A DNA stretch of 64,000 bases from Fructilactobacillus florum DSM 22689 = JCM 16035 (GCF_001436645.1 NZ_AYZI01000002.1:1-64000), one strand, 5' to 3'. Positions 35,983 through 46,672 are shown, counted from the first letter of the stretch. Program-made: numbers and translations. Notes: generated from the letters alone by a model not told the origin.

Positions 35983-37014
35983 TTAGCTTTGATTGTTGGA
36001 AAGGGTTTGTTTTTGTTTCTTATGCTGTCGGTAAATCATGTAAATCAGGATTAGAATTAGCAATAATAAGATTGCCAAGAGGATGATCCACCACCAGTTT
36101 TGTTTCGTGTTGTACTGAATGGCATCGCCGACGCTCACGTTAAAATCTTTTTCGATTTTCCAGTGATTACCATTGTTGTCACTAGCACGGGCACTTAAAT
36201 GGTAGGTTCCCGGAAGGAGAGTGTTTTTACCGAAGTCATTTTGGAATGGGAAGTTGGAATTAGGAGCCATGCTTAAGTTACTACGGCTGGCTTTGCTCAA
36301 GATTTTTTTGGGATTACTCTTGCGATAAATCTTGTTTTTCAGCTTCATTTGTTGGATGGTAGTAGGTTTTTCGTTGGCATACTTCGTCTTGATGACGGTT
36401 TGTGTCCCTTGCTGTCCTGGCTTGATGCTAGGAACTGTTAGTTTGGGCTTAACGCCAACGTCTTGGGAGCGGAGTAACACTGGCATTACGAGCGCAATCT
36501 TGTTGTTAATGTTAACCCCGTTGTTATTTTCTGCCTGGGCAATGTTACCAGTCTTGACGTAGAGACTTCCCATGATAATTCCCTTGTACTGTTTTTCAGG
36601 GGCGGTAACGGTAAAGTTCACGCTTTGGCTCTGCTTGGGAGCAAGGGAAACGTTCTTTTTTTGTTCCTTAACCAGGTCATTGAACTTGTACTTTAAGGTT
36701 TTATCAGTAGGGACCTTTCCCGGCTGATATGTAATGGCTCCATCCTTAGAAGTATAAGCAACCGTCGGGGAGACTGTTAATTTTTGTGTTTGATTAGTTA
36801 GATTAACTAATTGAATACTAATTTGTTGCGATTCGCCCGGTTTAGTTCGAACAAAGATTGAACCAGTTTGTTCAATCTGCGTGTTAGAATAGTTCGGTTT
36901 GACGGCAATCCCGGGACCTGGGGTAGCTTTAGCTGCTGGAAGACTCAGAAAAATCAACATCGAGAAAAACAGTGCCCCAATTGCAATCTTTAATTTACTA
37001 TACTTTAAATCCAT
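35983..37014 (-). CDS. DUF916/DUF3324 WxL-interacting protein, membrane-anchored (CscA-like)
   Basis: The 343-residue protein has a signal peptide (about 1-30), a DUF916 beta-sandwich (ISIQLVNLTNQTQKLTVSP, LAPKQSQSVNFTV), a DUF3324 domain, and near the C-terminus a membrane helix (WWWIILLAILLLLILIL) with a basic Lys/Gln tail. The family binds WxL domains and peptidoglycan. CACAGGAG precedes the ATG. It is the second gene of the operon, after the small WxL protein and an intercistronic hairpin. Confidence 0.88.
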   Translation of the reverse strand: MDLKYSKLKIAIGALFFSMLIFLSLPAAKATPGPGIAVKPNYSNTQIEQTGSIFVRTKPGESQQISIQLVNLTNQTQKLTVSPTVAYTSKDGAITYQPGKVPTDKTLKYKFNDLVKEQKKNVSLAPKQSQSVNFTVTAPEKQYKGIIMGSLYVKTGNIAQAENNNGVNINNKIALVMPVLLRSQDVGVKPKLTVPSIKPGQQGTQTVIKTKYANEKPTTIQQMKLKNKIYRKSNPKKILSKASRSNLSMAPNSNFPFQNDFGKNTLLPGTYHLSARASDNNGNHWKIEKDFNVSVGDAIQYNTKQNWWWIILLAILLLLILILIYMIYRQHKKQKQTLSNNQS

Positions 37015-37044
37015 CAGTTACTCCTGTGTTGATAGTATAAGTAA

Positions 37045-37080
37045 AACGGGAAACACCCCCAAAAAGTGCTTCCCGTTTTT
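37045..37080 (-). terminator. Intercistronic hairpin between the WxL gene and the DUF916 gene
   Basis: AAACGGGAAGCAC and GTGTTTCCCGTTT form a strong stem in the 89-base gap. The T-run on the minus strand is short (T4), so it may only partly stop transcription or protect the upstream mRNA end, lowering the downstream genes relative to the first. Confidence 0.6.
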
Positions 37081-37103
37081 TAACAATTAAATACAAATTA
37101 AGC

Positions 37104-37799
37104 TTAACCTTTAGGCGTTGGGTCTTGGGGTGCACCAGCAGTTAAAGTCCAAGTAATTGGAGCGTTGTATGAACCAACGGCAGTGTTACCAGGAACTTCC
37201 AAGCTAGCAGATTTTACACCAACAGGAGAAGTTGATGGATTGTAATCAACTGTTGTGCTACCAGCACCTTGACCATTAGCAGCGTAAAGGACGTTTGCGC
37301 CTGAAGTATTACCGGATGTGATAGTTGCCCGGTTAGCCATTACTGCTGAATTCTGTGAGTTAACAACGTGATCGTTATTTAGACCCATAGTCCAACCTGC
37401 AGGAGCAACGTTACCAGTGGTAGCATCCTTAAAGTTTCCGAGGCTGGCATCCAAAGTCCAACCGTTTAAAGCCGTAGTTGCACGACTGTCGGTAACTTTA
37501 ATATGGTTTTGGTTGTTACCAGTATTGTTATTTAACAAGTTTTGAGTCTGGTTGGTAGCTGACTGGGCACTAGCACCAAAGTTCAAGTCAGGAACGCTTT
37601 CCAGAGTCAAGTAACCAGTCATAACGTCAACGTGGGCGTTTGAGTCTGCAGAAACACTACCCTTAGTGTCGTCTTTCTGTGTACTAGTGTTCTGTGGAAG
37701 CGTTGCGTTGGTAGCAGCGTTAACACTTGGAACAGTAGCAGTTAAACCTAAAACGACAGCTAGGGAAGCAGCTCCGCCTACAAATAAATTCTTCTTCAT
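37104..37799 (-). CDS. WxL domain surface protein (CscB-like)
   Basis: This secreted WxL protein has 231 residues. Its signal peptide is MKKNLFVGGAASLAVVL...VNA (about 1-28) and the rest is essentially one WxL domain with both motifs: GWTLDASLGNFK and, at the end, ITWTLTAGAP. It binds the cell wall non-covalently. The start at 37799 is chosen because AAGGAGG lies 10 bases upstream; the longer frame to 37883 has no ribosome site. First gene of the five-gene operon, so probably the most abundant product. Confidence 0.92.
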   Translation of the reverse strand: MKKNLFVGGAASLAVVLGLTATVPSVNAATNATLPQNTSTQKDDTKGSVSADSNAHVDVMTGYLTLESVPDLNFGASAQSATNQTQNLLNNNTGNNQNHIKVTDSRATTALNGWTLDASLGNFKDATTGNVAPAGWTMGLNNDHVVNSQNSAVMANRATITSGNTSGANVLYAANGQGAGSTTVDYNPSTSPVGVKSASLEVPGNTAVGSYNAPITWTLTAGAPQDPTPKG

Positions 37800-37903
37800 C
37801 AAGATGAAGACCTCCTTAAAAAATATAAAATAAAAATCAACTGGAAAAAAGGCACCCGCGAAGAGCTGACCACTTTTTTCCATGAAACTTTGTTACAAGC
37901 ATA

Positions 37904-37941
37904 TTGTAACCTACTAACTTTTTGGTTGTAAAGCGTTTTCT
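37904..37941 (-). promoter_or_regulatory. Promoter with overlapping cre-like site, surface-protein operon
   Basis: On the minus strand TTTACA (37932-37927), a 17-base spacer and TACAAT (37909-37904) form a good sigma-A promoter about 105 bases before the WxL gene. The imperfect palindrome at 37927-37941 (TGTAAAGCGTTTTCT on the plus strand) resembles a CcpA cre site and covers the -35, which would suit carbon catabolite repression. The promoter is stronger evidence than the cre call. Confidence 0.6.
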
Positions 37942-38054
37942 TTTTGTAAATAATAATTTTAAGTTAATATTTGGTTAACAATTCCTTATTTATCAAGTGT
38001 TTAGGGAATAATTAAAAAATAAATAAATTTTACTGTTTGCAACTAATAATAGGA

Positions 38055-40184
38055 TCATTCATTTTCTTTTTTATAATCATTTAGTAAAATCATTTCTTCA
38101 TAATTAACGTTTTGCCGAAGTCGTAGTCCCATACTTTGGGGAATATGATGATTCTCAATCAACGTCTCAATTGCCCGGCGTTCCGCTTCAAGAGCTTGAT
38201 TCTTAAGGGCGAGGACTTGTAACTCATACTGCTTTGTTTCTAAATCGGAATCACCAAATGATTTGGCCTCTTGAATTTGATTCTGATAGTAAACCATTAA
38301 GAAATGAACCGTCTGCGCAGAAAAATCTTTTCTACTAATATCATCACGATCTAAAAATTTTTGCAGTGCCGTCATAGCGCCTTGCGCCCCTACTTTTTGA
38401 ATGAGACGTAGGTCAGACTTGGTTTTTTGACTTTCACTCTCATTCCACTGCCAGATTTTGATTGAACGAAAAATTCTTTGGGCAAACCCGACAGCCGGTT
38501 TTTGGCGAATGGTAGGTTTGTCACCACTGAATTGTAATAGGCGAGCTTCTTCGCGATTAAGTCGGCGACTGGCAATCCAATAGGCATCTGGACCAATTAG
38601 TTTGGACTGGTAGAGGTCATTGATAGCCTCGCGACTACCATTCAAGCCAACTCGGCGGAGCGAAACTACTTCGTTCATTTGTTTAGTGGAGTCGGCACGA
38701 TTATGCTCACGACGCTGAATTTTACGGATGGAAACTTGGTAATCCATAATAATATCCCAAACAGCACGTTGGTTGCGCTCCGATCGATTTGATTCTAGAT
38801 AAGCAATCGCAGAGTTTAATAAGTAGAGTTGGGCAACTGGATAACTAACGTATTCTGGCTGATTAAGCTCGGGTTGGTTATCGTCATCACCAATCGGATT
38901 ACCTTCATTTAAGAGCGAGGCTCGGGTAGCAATGGTCCCAGTTCCGGGTGAAATCAGTGGCAAAGTGATGGAAGCAGCAATCAGGCTTATGATGATAACA
39001 CACGCTGCAATAAAAAGCATTAAAGAACGATCAGGGAAAGTTGCACCACTGGCTATAACGCTTGGAACGGAGAGGACTCCAGCCATTGTGATGGCACCAC
39101 GAACCCCCGACAAACCAGCCAGGAGAGCTACTGAAAACCGAGGCTTTTTGTTTTCCTTTTTACTAACGTAATAAGAAAATGATTGGTAGCCGATAATCCA
39201 GCAAACCCGGATGGCTAGGATTACTAGCCAAATAACAAAGGCATAACTTACTGATTGCAAAGTGCCGTACTTATCGCTCTGGATAACCGCTGTCATAGCA
39301 ACCGGCAACTCAATACCAAGGATTAAGAAAACAACCCCATTCAAGCAGTAAACGATCACATCCCAAGTACGATCAGTTAAGAGGCTAATTTCTGGGGTTT
39401 GACCAGCAACTCGGGAAGTCTGGGTATGATCCAGAATCCCAGCAGTCACAACGGCAATCACTCCGGAGGCGTGCAGATAATCTTCAGCGATAATGTATAC
39501 AACAAATGGGCAAAGCAATTGGAGCACGACACTAAAAATGGCATCGTGAAATTGAATGTTGTAAAGGTGATTTCTTAGCCATACTAACAGCATCATAATC
39601 GTAAAGCCAACTAAAAAGCCCACAATCGACATATAAATAAAATCACCAGCGGCTCTGGTAAGGGAAAAATAGCCGGTAACTACGGAAGCAATGGCATACT
39701 TAAAGGCAATTAGTCCGCTAGCATCGTTAATAAGACTTTCGCCACTTACCAAATGGAGGATGCTTTTGGGTAAGTGAACCCGTTTTGAAATCGACTGCAC
39801 GGCTACGGGGTCGGTCGGTGAAAGGATCGCAATCAGCGCAAAACTAACCCCTAGTGGCATGGTTGGAACTAGCCAGTTCACAAAATAGCCACCTAGAATG
39901 GTCGTGACAAAGACTAACCAAATCGCATTCTCAAAAATTGGTCCCCGAAGCTCCCAGAGTTCTTTTTTGGGAAATTCTCGTCCATCGTTGAAGAGCAGGG
40001 GTGCAATGAATAGCAGGAGAAACCACGTAGTGTCTAATTGAATCTTAAAATTAAATCCGAGCGCAATTGCAAGCCCCAGTAAAACTTGAATCAAACTGAC
40101 CGGGATACTGGTGATGTAATGGCTGATAATATTTGAAATTAGGACTAACCCTAATAGTACCAAAACTGATTCTAAAATTGCCAA
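38055..40184 (-). CDS. CPA1 family Na+/H+ antiporter (NhaP type)
   Basis: The 709-residue protein exchanges cytoplasmic Na+ (or K+) for H+. About 12 membrane helices fill residues 1-420, with the family ion-site stretches ILSPTDPVAVQSISKRV and SGESLINDASGLIAF, followed by a cytosolic tail of about 290 residues rich in charged helices. It uses a TTG start at 40184 behind GGAGGG. Single gene; the long tail may sense pH or regulate activity. Confidence 0.9.
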   Translation of the reverse strand: MAILESVLVLLGLVLISNIISHYITSIPVSLIQVLLGLAIALGFNFKIQLDTTWFLLLFIAPLLFNDGREFPKKELWELRGPIFENAIWLVFVTTILGGYFVNWLVPTMPLGVSFALIAILSPTDPVAVQSISKRVHLPKSILHLVSGESLINDASGLIAFKYAIASVVTGYFSLTRAAGDFIYMSIVGFLVGFTIMMLLVWLRNHLYNIQFHDAIFSVVLQLLCPFVVYIIAEDYLHASGVIAVVTAGILDHTQTSRVAGQTPEISLLTDRTWDVIVYCLNGVVFLILGIELPVAMTAVIQSDKYGTLQSVSYAFVIWLVILAIRVCWIIGYQSFSYYVSKKENKKPRFSVALLAGLSGVRGAITMAGVLSVPSVIASGATFPDRSLMLFIAACVIIISLIAASITLPLISPGTGTIATRASLLNEGNPIGDDDNQPELNQPEYVSYPVAQLYLLNSAIAYLESNRSERNQRAVWDIIMDYQVSIRKIQRREHNRADSTKQMNEVVSLRRVGLNGSREAINDLYQSKLIGPDAYWIASRRLNREEARLLQFSGDKPTIRQKPAVGFAQRIFRSIKIWQWNESESQKTKSDLRLIQKVGAQGAMTALQKFLDRDDISRKDFSAQTVHFLMVYYQNQIQEAKSFGDSDLETKQYELQVLALKNQALEAERRAIETLIENHHIPQSMGLRLRQNVNYEEMILLNDYKKENE

Positions 40185-40296
40185 ACGACGTCCCTCCTTT
40201 TTACAGCATGGTTTAATTATAGCGAATAAACTACTTTTATAGAAATGAAGAGCTAGACCACGGCAGGGACTCTTTTTGAATCATGGCAATGATAAA

Positions 40297-40340
40297 TTAA
40301 AAAACAAGCTGACTTCATTGGGCATCAGCTTGTTTTTTAA
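40297..40340. terminator. Terminator after guaA
   Basis: TTAAAAAACAAGCTGA pairs with TCAGCTTGTTTTTTAA, directly after the guaA stop on the minus strand. Confidence 0.9.
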
Positions 40341-40341
40341 T

Positions 40342-41895
40342 TTATTCATATTCAATCGTAGCAGGGGGCTTACCGGTAATATCGTAGAGTACGCGGTTAA
40401 TGCCACTGACTTCGTCAACGATTCGTTTGGAAACCTTACCAAGCACTTCCCAAGGAAGTTCTGCATATTCGGCGGTCATGCCATCGACAGAAGTGACGGC
40501 ACGAATCGTAACGGCTTCATCATAAGTGCGTTCATCACCCATGACACCGACACTGTGAATTCCAGGTAGCGCAGTGAAATACTGCCAAACGGTTCGATCC
40601 AGCCCAGCCTTGGCGAATTCTTCGCGTAAGATGGCATCGGAGTTACGCACCAGTTGGAGTCGTTGCTCGGTCACGGCTCCAATAATACGAATCGATAGTC
40701 CAGGACCGGGGAAGGGTTGACGCCACACCAATTCATGGGGCATTCCTAATTTTTCACCAAGCTCGCGTACCTCATCTTTAAAGAGTTTGTTGAGAGGTTC
40801 AATTAGTTTGAACTGAAGATCTTTCGGCAAGCCACCGACATTGTGGTGCGATTTAATCGTTTGGGCGGTGTCGGTTCCCGATTCGATGACGTCTGTATAG
40901 AGGGTTCCTTGTGCCAAAAAAGCCACGTCGTTATATTTTCGTGCCTCCGCAGCAAAGGTGTCAATAAATTCCTTGCCAACGATTTTTCGTTTTTGTTCGG
41001 GGTTGGTAACACCAGCCAGCTTACTGAGAAATAGTTGGCTCGCATCAACGAAGTCGATTTGTAGACCAAAGTCATCCCCCAGAGCATGTAATACTTGCTG
41101 AGCTTCATTTTTTCTGAGCAGACCGTGATCAACGAAGACGGGAATCAACTGGTTGCCAATGGCTCGATGTAAAAGCACGGCAACAACCGAGGAGTCAACT
41201 CCCCCGGATAGTCCTAAAATGACCCGTTGATCACCAACCGTGGTGCGAATATCAGCAATCGCGTCCGCAATGAAGTCATCCATCGACCAATTGGCAGTGG
41301 CCTTGGCAATGTCAAAAACAAAGTGGCGTAGCATTTCACGACCTTCGGCAGTTAGGTTGACTTCTGGATGAAATTGCACGGCATAAAAGCCTCGACTGGG
41401 GTCAGCCATGGCCGAAATAGGGCAGGAGTCACTGGTTGCCGTGACTTTAAAACCATTTGGAACCTGAGTGACAAAGTCTCCGTGGCTCATTAAAACCGTT
41501 TGTTTGTCTTCCATATTTTGGAAAAAGCGGGAGTTTTGATCGGTGACCTCAATTTGTGCCTGACCGTATTCGCTGCTGTCGGCAGTTTCGGTGGCACCGC
41601 CCGGCAGGTCATGAGCCATAAGCTGCATCCCATAGCAGATTCCTAGAATGGGAATTCCTAGTTCGAAAATCTGTGGATCAACACCAAGAGCATTTTCACC
41701 AGTAACACTATTTGGTCCGCCGGAAAAAATAATGGCGCGCGGTTTAAGTTTCTTAATGGAGGTGGCCGAGATGGTATGTGGTTTTAGTTCGGAGTAAACC
41801 CCCATTTCGCGAATCCTTCTAGTAATAAGTTGATTGTACTGGCTACCGAAATCAAGGACAAGAACGGTGTCGTACGTATGTTGATTGCTTGCCAT
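40342..41895 (-). CDS. guaA: GMP synthase, glutamine-hydrolysing
   Basis: The enzyme converts XMP to GMP using glutamine and ATP. The 517 residues contain the class I amidotransferase ([11 protein letters not shown] with the nucleophile Cys, FHPEVNLT), the PP-loop ATP pyrophosphatase ([13 protein letters not shown]) and a C-terminal dimerisation domain ending PATIEYE. The length is normal. It lies 14 bases behind guaB in a two-gene operon, so GMP synthesis from IMP is encoded together. Confidence 0.97.
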   Translation of the reverse strand: MASNQHTYDTVLVLDFGSQYNQLITRRIREMGVYSELKPHTISATSIKKLKPRAIIFSGGPNSVTGENALGVDPQIFELGIPILGICYGMQLMAHDLPGGATETADSSEYGQAQIEVTDQNSRFFQNMEDKQTVLMSHGDFVTQVPNGFKVTATSDSCPISAMADPSRGFYAVQFHPEVNLTAEGREMLRHFVFDIAKATANWSMDDFIADAIADIRTTVGDQRVILGLSGGVDSSVVAVLLHRAIGNQLIPVFVDHGLLRKNEAQQVLHALGDDFGLQIDFVDASQLFLSKLAGVTNPEQKRKIVGKEFIDTFAAEARKYNDVAFLAQGTLYTDVIESGTDTAQTIKSHHNVGGLPKDLQFKLIEPLNKLFKDEVRELGEKLGMPHELVWRQPFPGPGLSIRIIGAVTEQRLQLVRNSDAILREEFAKAGLDRTVWQYFTALPGIHSVGVMGDERTYDEAVTIRAVTSVDGMTAEYAELPWEVLGKVSKRIVDEVSGINRVLYDITGKPPATIEYE

Positions 41896-41909
41896 ATTAT
41901 GGTACTCTC

Positions 41910-43058
<1,149 letters not shown>

Positions 43059-43084
43059 CTAAAATTGTTGGTTATTAATAACAT

Positions 43085-43113
43085 AGAATAGCAGAGCCAA
43101 GCGGGAAAAGCAA
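43085..43113 (-). promoter_or_regulatory. Promoter of guaB-guaA
   Basis: On the minus strand TTGCTT (43113-43108), a 17-base spacer and TATTCT (43090-43085) lie 39 bases before the guaB start. No purine riboswitch motif is visible between promoter and gene. Confidence 0.5.
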
Positions 43114-43261
43114 TGTAAATCACGAACACTTAATTGTTTAATGTAAGAGAATGTACGTAACCGAATTATCTCGTGTAAAACTAGATTAATTGTCGGAAAT
43201 TGACGAAAAAAATGATAAAATCAACCATAATGATAAAATCAATGGAAAGCTGGTTGAGACT

Positions 43262-44464
43262 ATGAATGGAAATTTTAAACGTGTTCGGGGAATGGATGAT
43301 TTGTTGCCTGATGAGACCCCCCTATGGCAAAAAATTGAGAAAGTTGCCCGCCAGACCTTTCAACGCTATCACTACGCCGAAATTCGTACACCAATGGTAG
43401 AAAAGACGGATGTTTTTAGTCGGACTTCTGGTGATTCCTCGGATATTGTAACCAAGCAAATGTATACCTTTACGGATAAAGGAGATCGAAGTATTACACT
43501 GCGACCGGAAGGGACGGCCGGCATTGTTCGGGCGTTTGTTGAGCATAAATTGTTTGGACCAGAACATCCCAAACCGGTTCAAGTTTATTATATGGGACCC
43601 ATGTTTCGTTACGAACGCCCGGGAGCAACGCATAACCGAGAATTTCATCAAATTGGGTGTGAGGCGATTGGGGCAGTTAGTCCCCAGATTGATGCTGAGG
43701 TAATTAATCTAGCACTTGATGTTTTTCGTGGGGTTGGAATTGCTAATCTGCGGGTTGAATTAAATACGTTGGGCGATGATGATAGTCGTAAGCGGTATCG
43801 AGATACCCTGGTCGAATATTTTTCACAGGTTCAAGATCAGCTAAGTCCAGACTCACAACGACGGTTGGCTCAAAATCCGCTCCGAATTTTAGATAGTAAA
43901 GACCAAAATGATCAAAAATTAGTTGCGCAAGCCCCCCGATTAGAAGACAGCCTAAATGAACGTTCTCGCAGTTATTTTTCTTCTTTGTGTCATGCTTTGG
44001 ATTTGTTGGGAATTGAGTATGTGGTTGATGATCGATTAGTTCGAGGATTGGATTATTACACTGATACTGTTTTTGAGATTCAAGCCAAAGCAGCGGCTTT
44101 TGGTGATGAGTACACAACTATTTGTGCCGGCGGTCGATACAATAACATGGTGCAGGAGTTTGGCGGTCCCGACATGGGTGGAGTTGGTTTTGCCTTTGGA
44201 GAAGAACGTCTGGTGACGGCACTAGCTACCGACCAGCTCGCACCAACGCTAGACTATTTTATTTGTACCGATCTAAAGGATCAGACTGAACAAGTCCAGC
44301 AACAAATTTTGGATCAGGCCTTGACTAGCGCCGCAAGTTTGCGAAATGACGGCAATTCGGTAATGGTCAATTATCAAATTCGTAGCTTAAAAAGTCAGAA
44401 AAAAGCAGCGCAGAAATTAAATAGTCAGCAAGTGATGGTGATTGATGCAGCATCATTAACCTAA
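43262..44464 (+). CDS. hisS: Histidyl-tRNA synthetase, divergent orphan copy
   Basis: This class II synthetase of about 400 residues keeps LRPEGTA, MFRYER, FHQIG, LVRGLDYYTDTVFE and ICAGGRY, so it is a HisRS-type protein. It departs from the family at usually fixed places: GDSSDIVTKQMY for GExTDIVxKEMY, RPGATHNREF for RPQxGRxRQF, and GGRYNNMV for GGRYD/NGLV. The start at 43262 gives the usual N-terminus (NFKRVRGMDDLLPDE). The frame extends to a TTG at 43190 with no better ribosome site. aspS, normally the next gene in Firmicutes, is absent, so this may be a second copy. Confidence 0.85.
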   Translation: MNGNFKRVRGMDDLLPDETPLWQKIEKVARQTFQRYHYAEIRTPMVEKTDVFSRTSGDSSDIVTKQMYTFTDKGDRSITLRPEGTAGIVRAFVEHKLFGPEHPKPVQVYYMGPMFRYERPGATHNREFHQIGCEAIGAVSPQIDAEVINLALDVFRGVGIANLRVELNTLGDDDSRKRYRDTLVEYFSQVQDQLSPDSQRRLAQNPLRILDSKDQNDQKLVAQAPRLEDSLNERSRSYFSSLCHALDLLGIEYVVDDRLVRGLDYYTDTVFEIQAKAAAFGDEYTTICAGGRYNNMVQEFGGPDMGGVGFAFGEERLVTALATDQLAPTLDYFICTDLKDQTEQVQQQILDQALTSAASLRNDGNSVMVNYQIRSLKSQKKAAQKLNSQQVMVIDAASLT

Positions 44465-44465
44465 A

Positions 44466-44525
44466 GAAAAAAGATCTAACCATGAGAGCACTAGCTTAGT
44501 TCTCAGATTGATTAGGTCTTTTTTA
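44466..44525. terminator. Terminator between hisS and the ClC gene
   Basis: AAAAAAGATCTAA pairs with TTAGGTCTTTTTT around an inner GAGA-containing helix, with T6. It serves the hisS side and, in reverse, the ClC gene. Confidence 0.8.
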
Positions 44526-44541
44526 TTGGCTTGCGATAAGA

Positions 44542-46077
44542 TTAGTCGGCAATTAATCGATTGATTTGGTTAGTGAGCAGTTGATTTTGTTCATGGTGGA
44601 CTAAAAAGATGAGTGTATCGCCAGCGGCAAGTTTCGTATCTGCTTGCGGTATAATTTTTTGTTGGTGGCGTTCGATGGTAATTAATCGGGCCGTTGGTGG
44701 CCAAGCAATGGTCTCAACAAATTCGTTGACGAGCGGGCTTGTTTGGGTAATGGTAAAACAAAGCTGATCAAGTTGGTCGAGTGAGTTGAGATAACGCTGT
44801 CCCTTAGTTAGCTGCGCTGCAAGTACGTGATAAATTGGTTGAGCACCTAAAAAGTCGCTCGTTAGATAGGCGACTAGTACCACCGTTGCAAGCGCCATAA
44901 AATTATGAGTATTACCGACCAATTCGGTGATGAGTAAGATAGCAGTAAAGGGTGCTTTACAGACAGCCGTTAGATAACCGGCCATTCCAAACACAAGCAG
45001 ATTAGTAACAAATTCGGGCGGTAAGTCTACCAGTTGTACGAGTAACATCCCGTATGCCACGCCAACGAGGGCGCCCATCGTCAGTAACGGCAAGAAAAAG
45101 CCACCAGGGACACCGCTCCCATAGGATAACAGTCCAAAGGTAAATCGGAGGACAATAAAAAATAAAATTAGTGATAAAGGGAGTTTATGCGTTGCAGTTA
45201 GTAGAATTAACCGCGCTCCGCCACCAATTGTAGCGGGAAAGAAAATACCAATGGGGATCACTAGCAGAAAAGCGATTCCAGGATAAAAGTACCAGGGGAT
45301 AAATTTTATTTTCTGAAACCACTTAGGAACGGTGAGAAGTCCACGATTATAAATGAAGCCTAAGCCCCCGACTAAAACCCCAAGCGGCAGTAACTGCCAG
45401 TAATTATTTGGTGGATAGATTTGCGAGTAAAAAATAGGAAGAACTGGATTTAGACCAAAAACGCGCTCAGAAATAAAATTTGAGCACAGGGCACTGGTCA
45501 GGGCTGACAGACAAATCGTGGGTTCAAAACGTCGATACATTCCTTCGATGACAAAAAAAGTTCCAGCAAGAGGAGCGCTGAACGTTGCTGACAAGCCAGC
45601 TGCGGCTCCAGTCGCAATTGATAGTCGTCTAGTAGCCCCAGTTTGCTTAAGTCCAGCAGCTAGACCCTGCCCGACTGCCGCCCCCAGTTGAATGGAAGGA
45701 CCTTCACGACCAACAAAGATTCCCGTTGAGTTGGTAAGCACGCCGGCTGTGAATTTTTTCCAGAGGACCGAAAACCAGTTCAGCTCAAAAACGCCGTCCA
45801 CCTGAGCCTCCACTTGCGGAATTCCAGATCCGCGAATGTTTGGTTCCAAACGGAGAAGCAGCCCGACCGCGACGGTAATCATGAGGAGAACTAAGATAAC
45901 TACCAGGATCATTTCTGGTTGGTGCTTGATACTAGCATAGCCGACCATGCTCAGTTTTAAGCCAGCTTCAATTAGAAGTCTGAAAGCAGAAATCACTCCT
46001 CCAGTGATGACTCCAATCACGACACTGATGGTAATGAAATTTAGTTTTAGTATTGATAAAAAGTGGTTGGTGGTCAC
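44542..46077 (-). CDS. ClC family chloride (or fluoride) channel/transporter with TrkA-C domain
   Basis: The membrane protein of about 511 residues has the ClC selectivity motifs GSGIPQVEA (helix D), GREGPSIQLGAAVGQG (helix F) and GSGVPGGFFLPLL (helix N). A C-terminal TrkA-C-like ligand-binding domain follows (about the last 75 residues: ITIERHQQKIIPQADTKLAA split). GTG at 46077 is preferred because GGAG lies nine bases before it; ATG 46086 abuts the same GGAG and TTG 46092 precedes it. Confidence 0.88.
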   Translation of the reverse strand: MTTNHFLSILKLNFITISVVIGVITGGVISAFRLLIEAGLKLSMVGYASIKHQPEMILVVILVLLMITVAVGLLLRLEPNIRGSGIPQVEAQVDGVFELNWFSVLWKKFTAGVLTNSTGIFVGREGPSIQLGAAVGQGLAAGLKQTGATRRLSIATGAAAGLSATFSAPLAGTFFVIEGMYRRFEPTICLSALTSALCSNFISERVFGLNPVLPIFYSQIYPPNNYWQLLPLGVLVGGLGFIYNRGLLTVPKWFQKIKFIPWYFYPGIAFLLVIPIGIFFPATIGGGARLILLTATHKLPLSLILFFIVLRFTFGLLSYGSGVPGGFFLPLLTMGALVGVAYGMLLVQLVDLPPEFVTNLLVFGMAGYLTAVCKAPFTAILLITELVGNTHNFMALATVVLVAYLTSDFLGAQPIYHVLAAQLTKGQRYLNSLDQLDQLCFTITQTSPLVNEFVETIAWPPTARLITIERHQQKIIPQADTKLAAGDTLIFLVHHEQNQLLTNQINRLIAD

Positions 46078-46144
46078 AGTATCCATCTCCAAAAAGGCAT
46101 TAATCTAATTGTAGCATTTTCATGAAAGAAGTGCGGGGGTATGC

Positions 46145-46150
46145 TATAAT
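46145..46150 (+). promoter_or_regulatory. Extended -10 promoter element
   Basis: TGCTATAAT with the TG extension and a perfect TATAAT lies 23 bases before the start of the small membrane protein gene. The -35 region is poor, which an extended -10 can compensate for. Confidence 0.5.
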
Positions 46151-46172
46151 GACGAAAATGGAGGTTTACGAA

Positions 46173-46619
46173 ATGAATGAAAAAGTTAAGAAAAGTATGT
46201 TAGTACTCTACTATTTGTCTTTGATTACTGCAGCAATTGAATCGGTACTAGCGTTCCCCTTTTTCGGTGGAATTATCGTGTTGGTGATGTTGTACTTACC
46301 ACTGATGGTTTTATTAGGTTTCTACATTGCTAGCTTGGTATTTTCAATCCAAACTCGGAATGAAATCCATAACCAGGAGATTCGGGAGATTTTAGAAAAA
46401 GCAAAACGGAATTATATTATCGGAATTGTGCTAACAGCGCTGGCTTGGATTCCTTTTTTCGGTTGGATTTCGCACATCTTAATGACTTTTCTGATGTGGC
46501 AACTTTATTTTAAATTTAATGAAATTCAAGATCAGATTTTACAAGGGAAAGTTGACTTAGTCGACGATATTCCCGCTGCGGATGTTAAGTCAGATTCAGA
46601 TAATGAGAGCGATGATTAA
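46173..46619 (+). CDS. Small polytopic membrane protein, 148 residues
   Basis: The protein has about three or four membrane helices (VLYYLSLITAAIESVLAF, GIIVLVMLYLPLMVLLGFYI, YIIGIVLTALAWIPFFGW, ILMTFLMWQLYF) and an acidic C-terminal tail rich in Asp and Ser. The start at 46173 is chosen because GGAGGT is 9 bases upstream; the frame from 46122 overlaps the promoter. No family is named with confidence; it looks like the DUF4870-type small membrane proteins. A terminator follows. Confidence 0.75.
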   Translation: MNEKVKKSMLVLYYLSLITAAIESVLAFPFFGGIIVLVMLYLPLMVLLGFYIASLVFSIQTRNEIHNQEIREILEKAKRNYIIGIVLTALAWIPFFGWISHILMTFLMWQLYFKFNEIQDQILQGKVDLVDDIPAADVKSDSDNESDD

Positions 46620-46672
46620 TCTAAGTGGTACGGAAGATGGACGGAAGATCGTTCGATAGAAGTTCAGATTAG

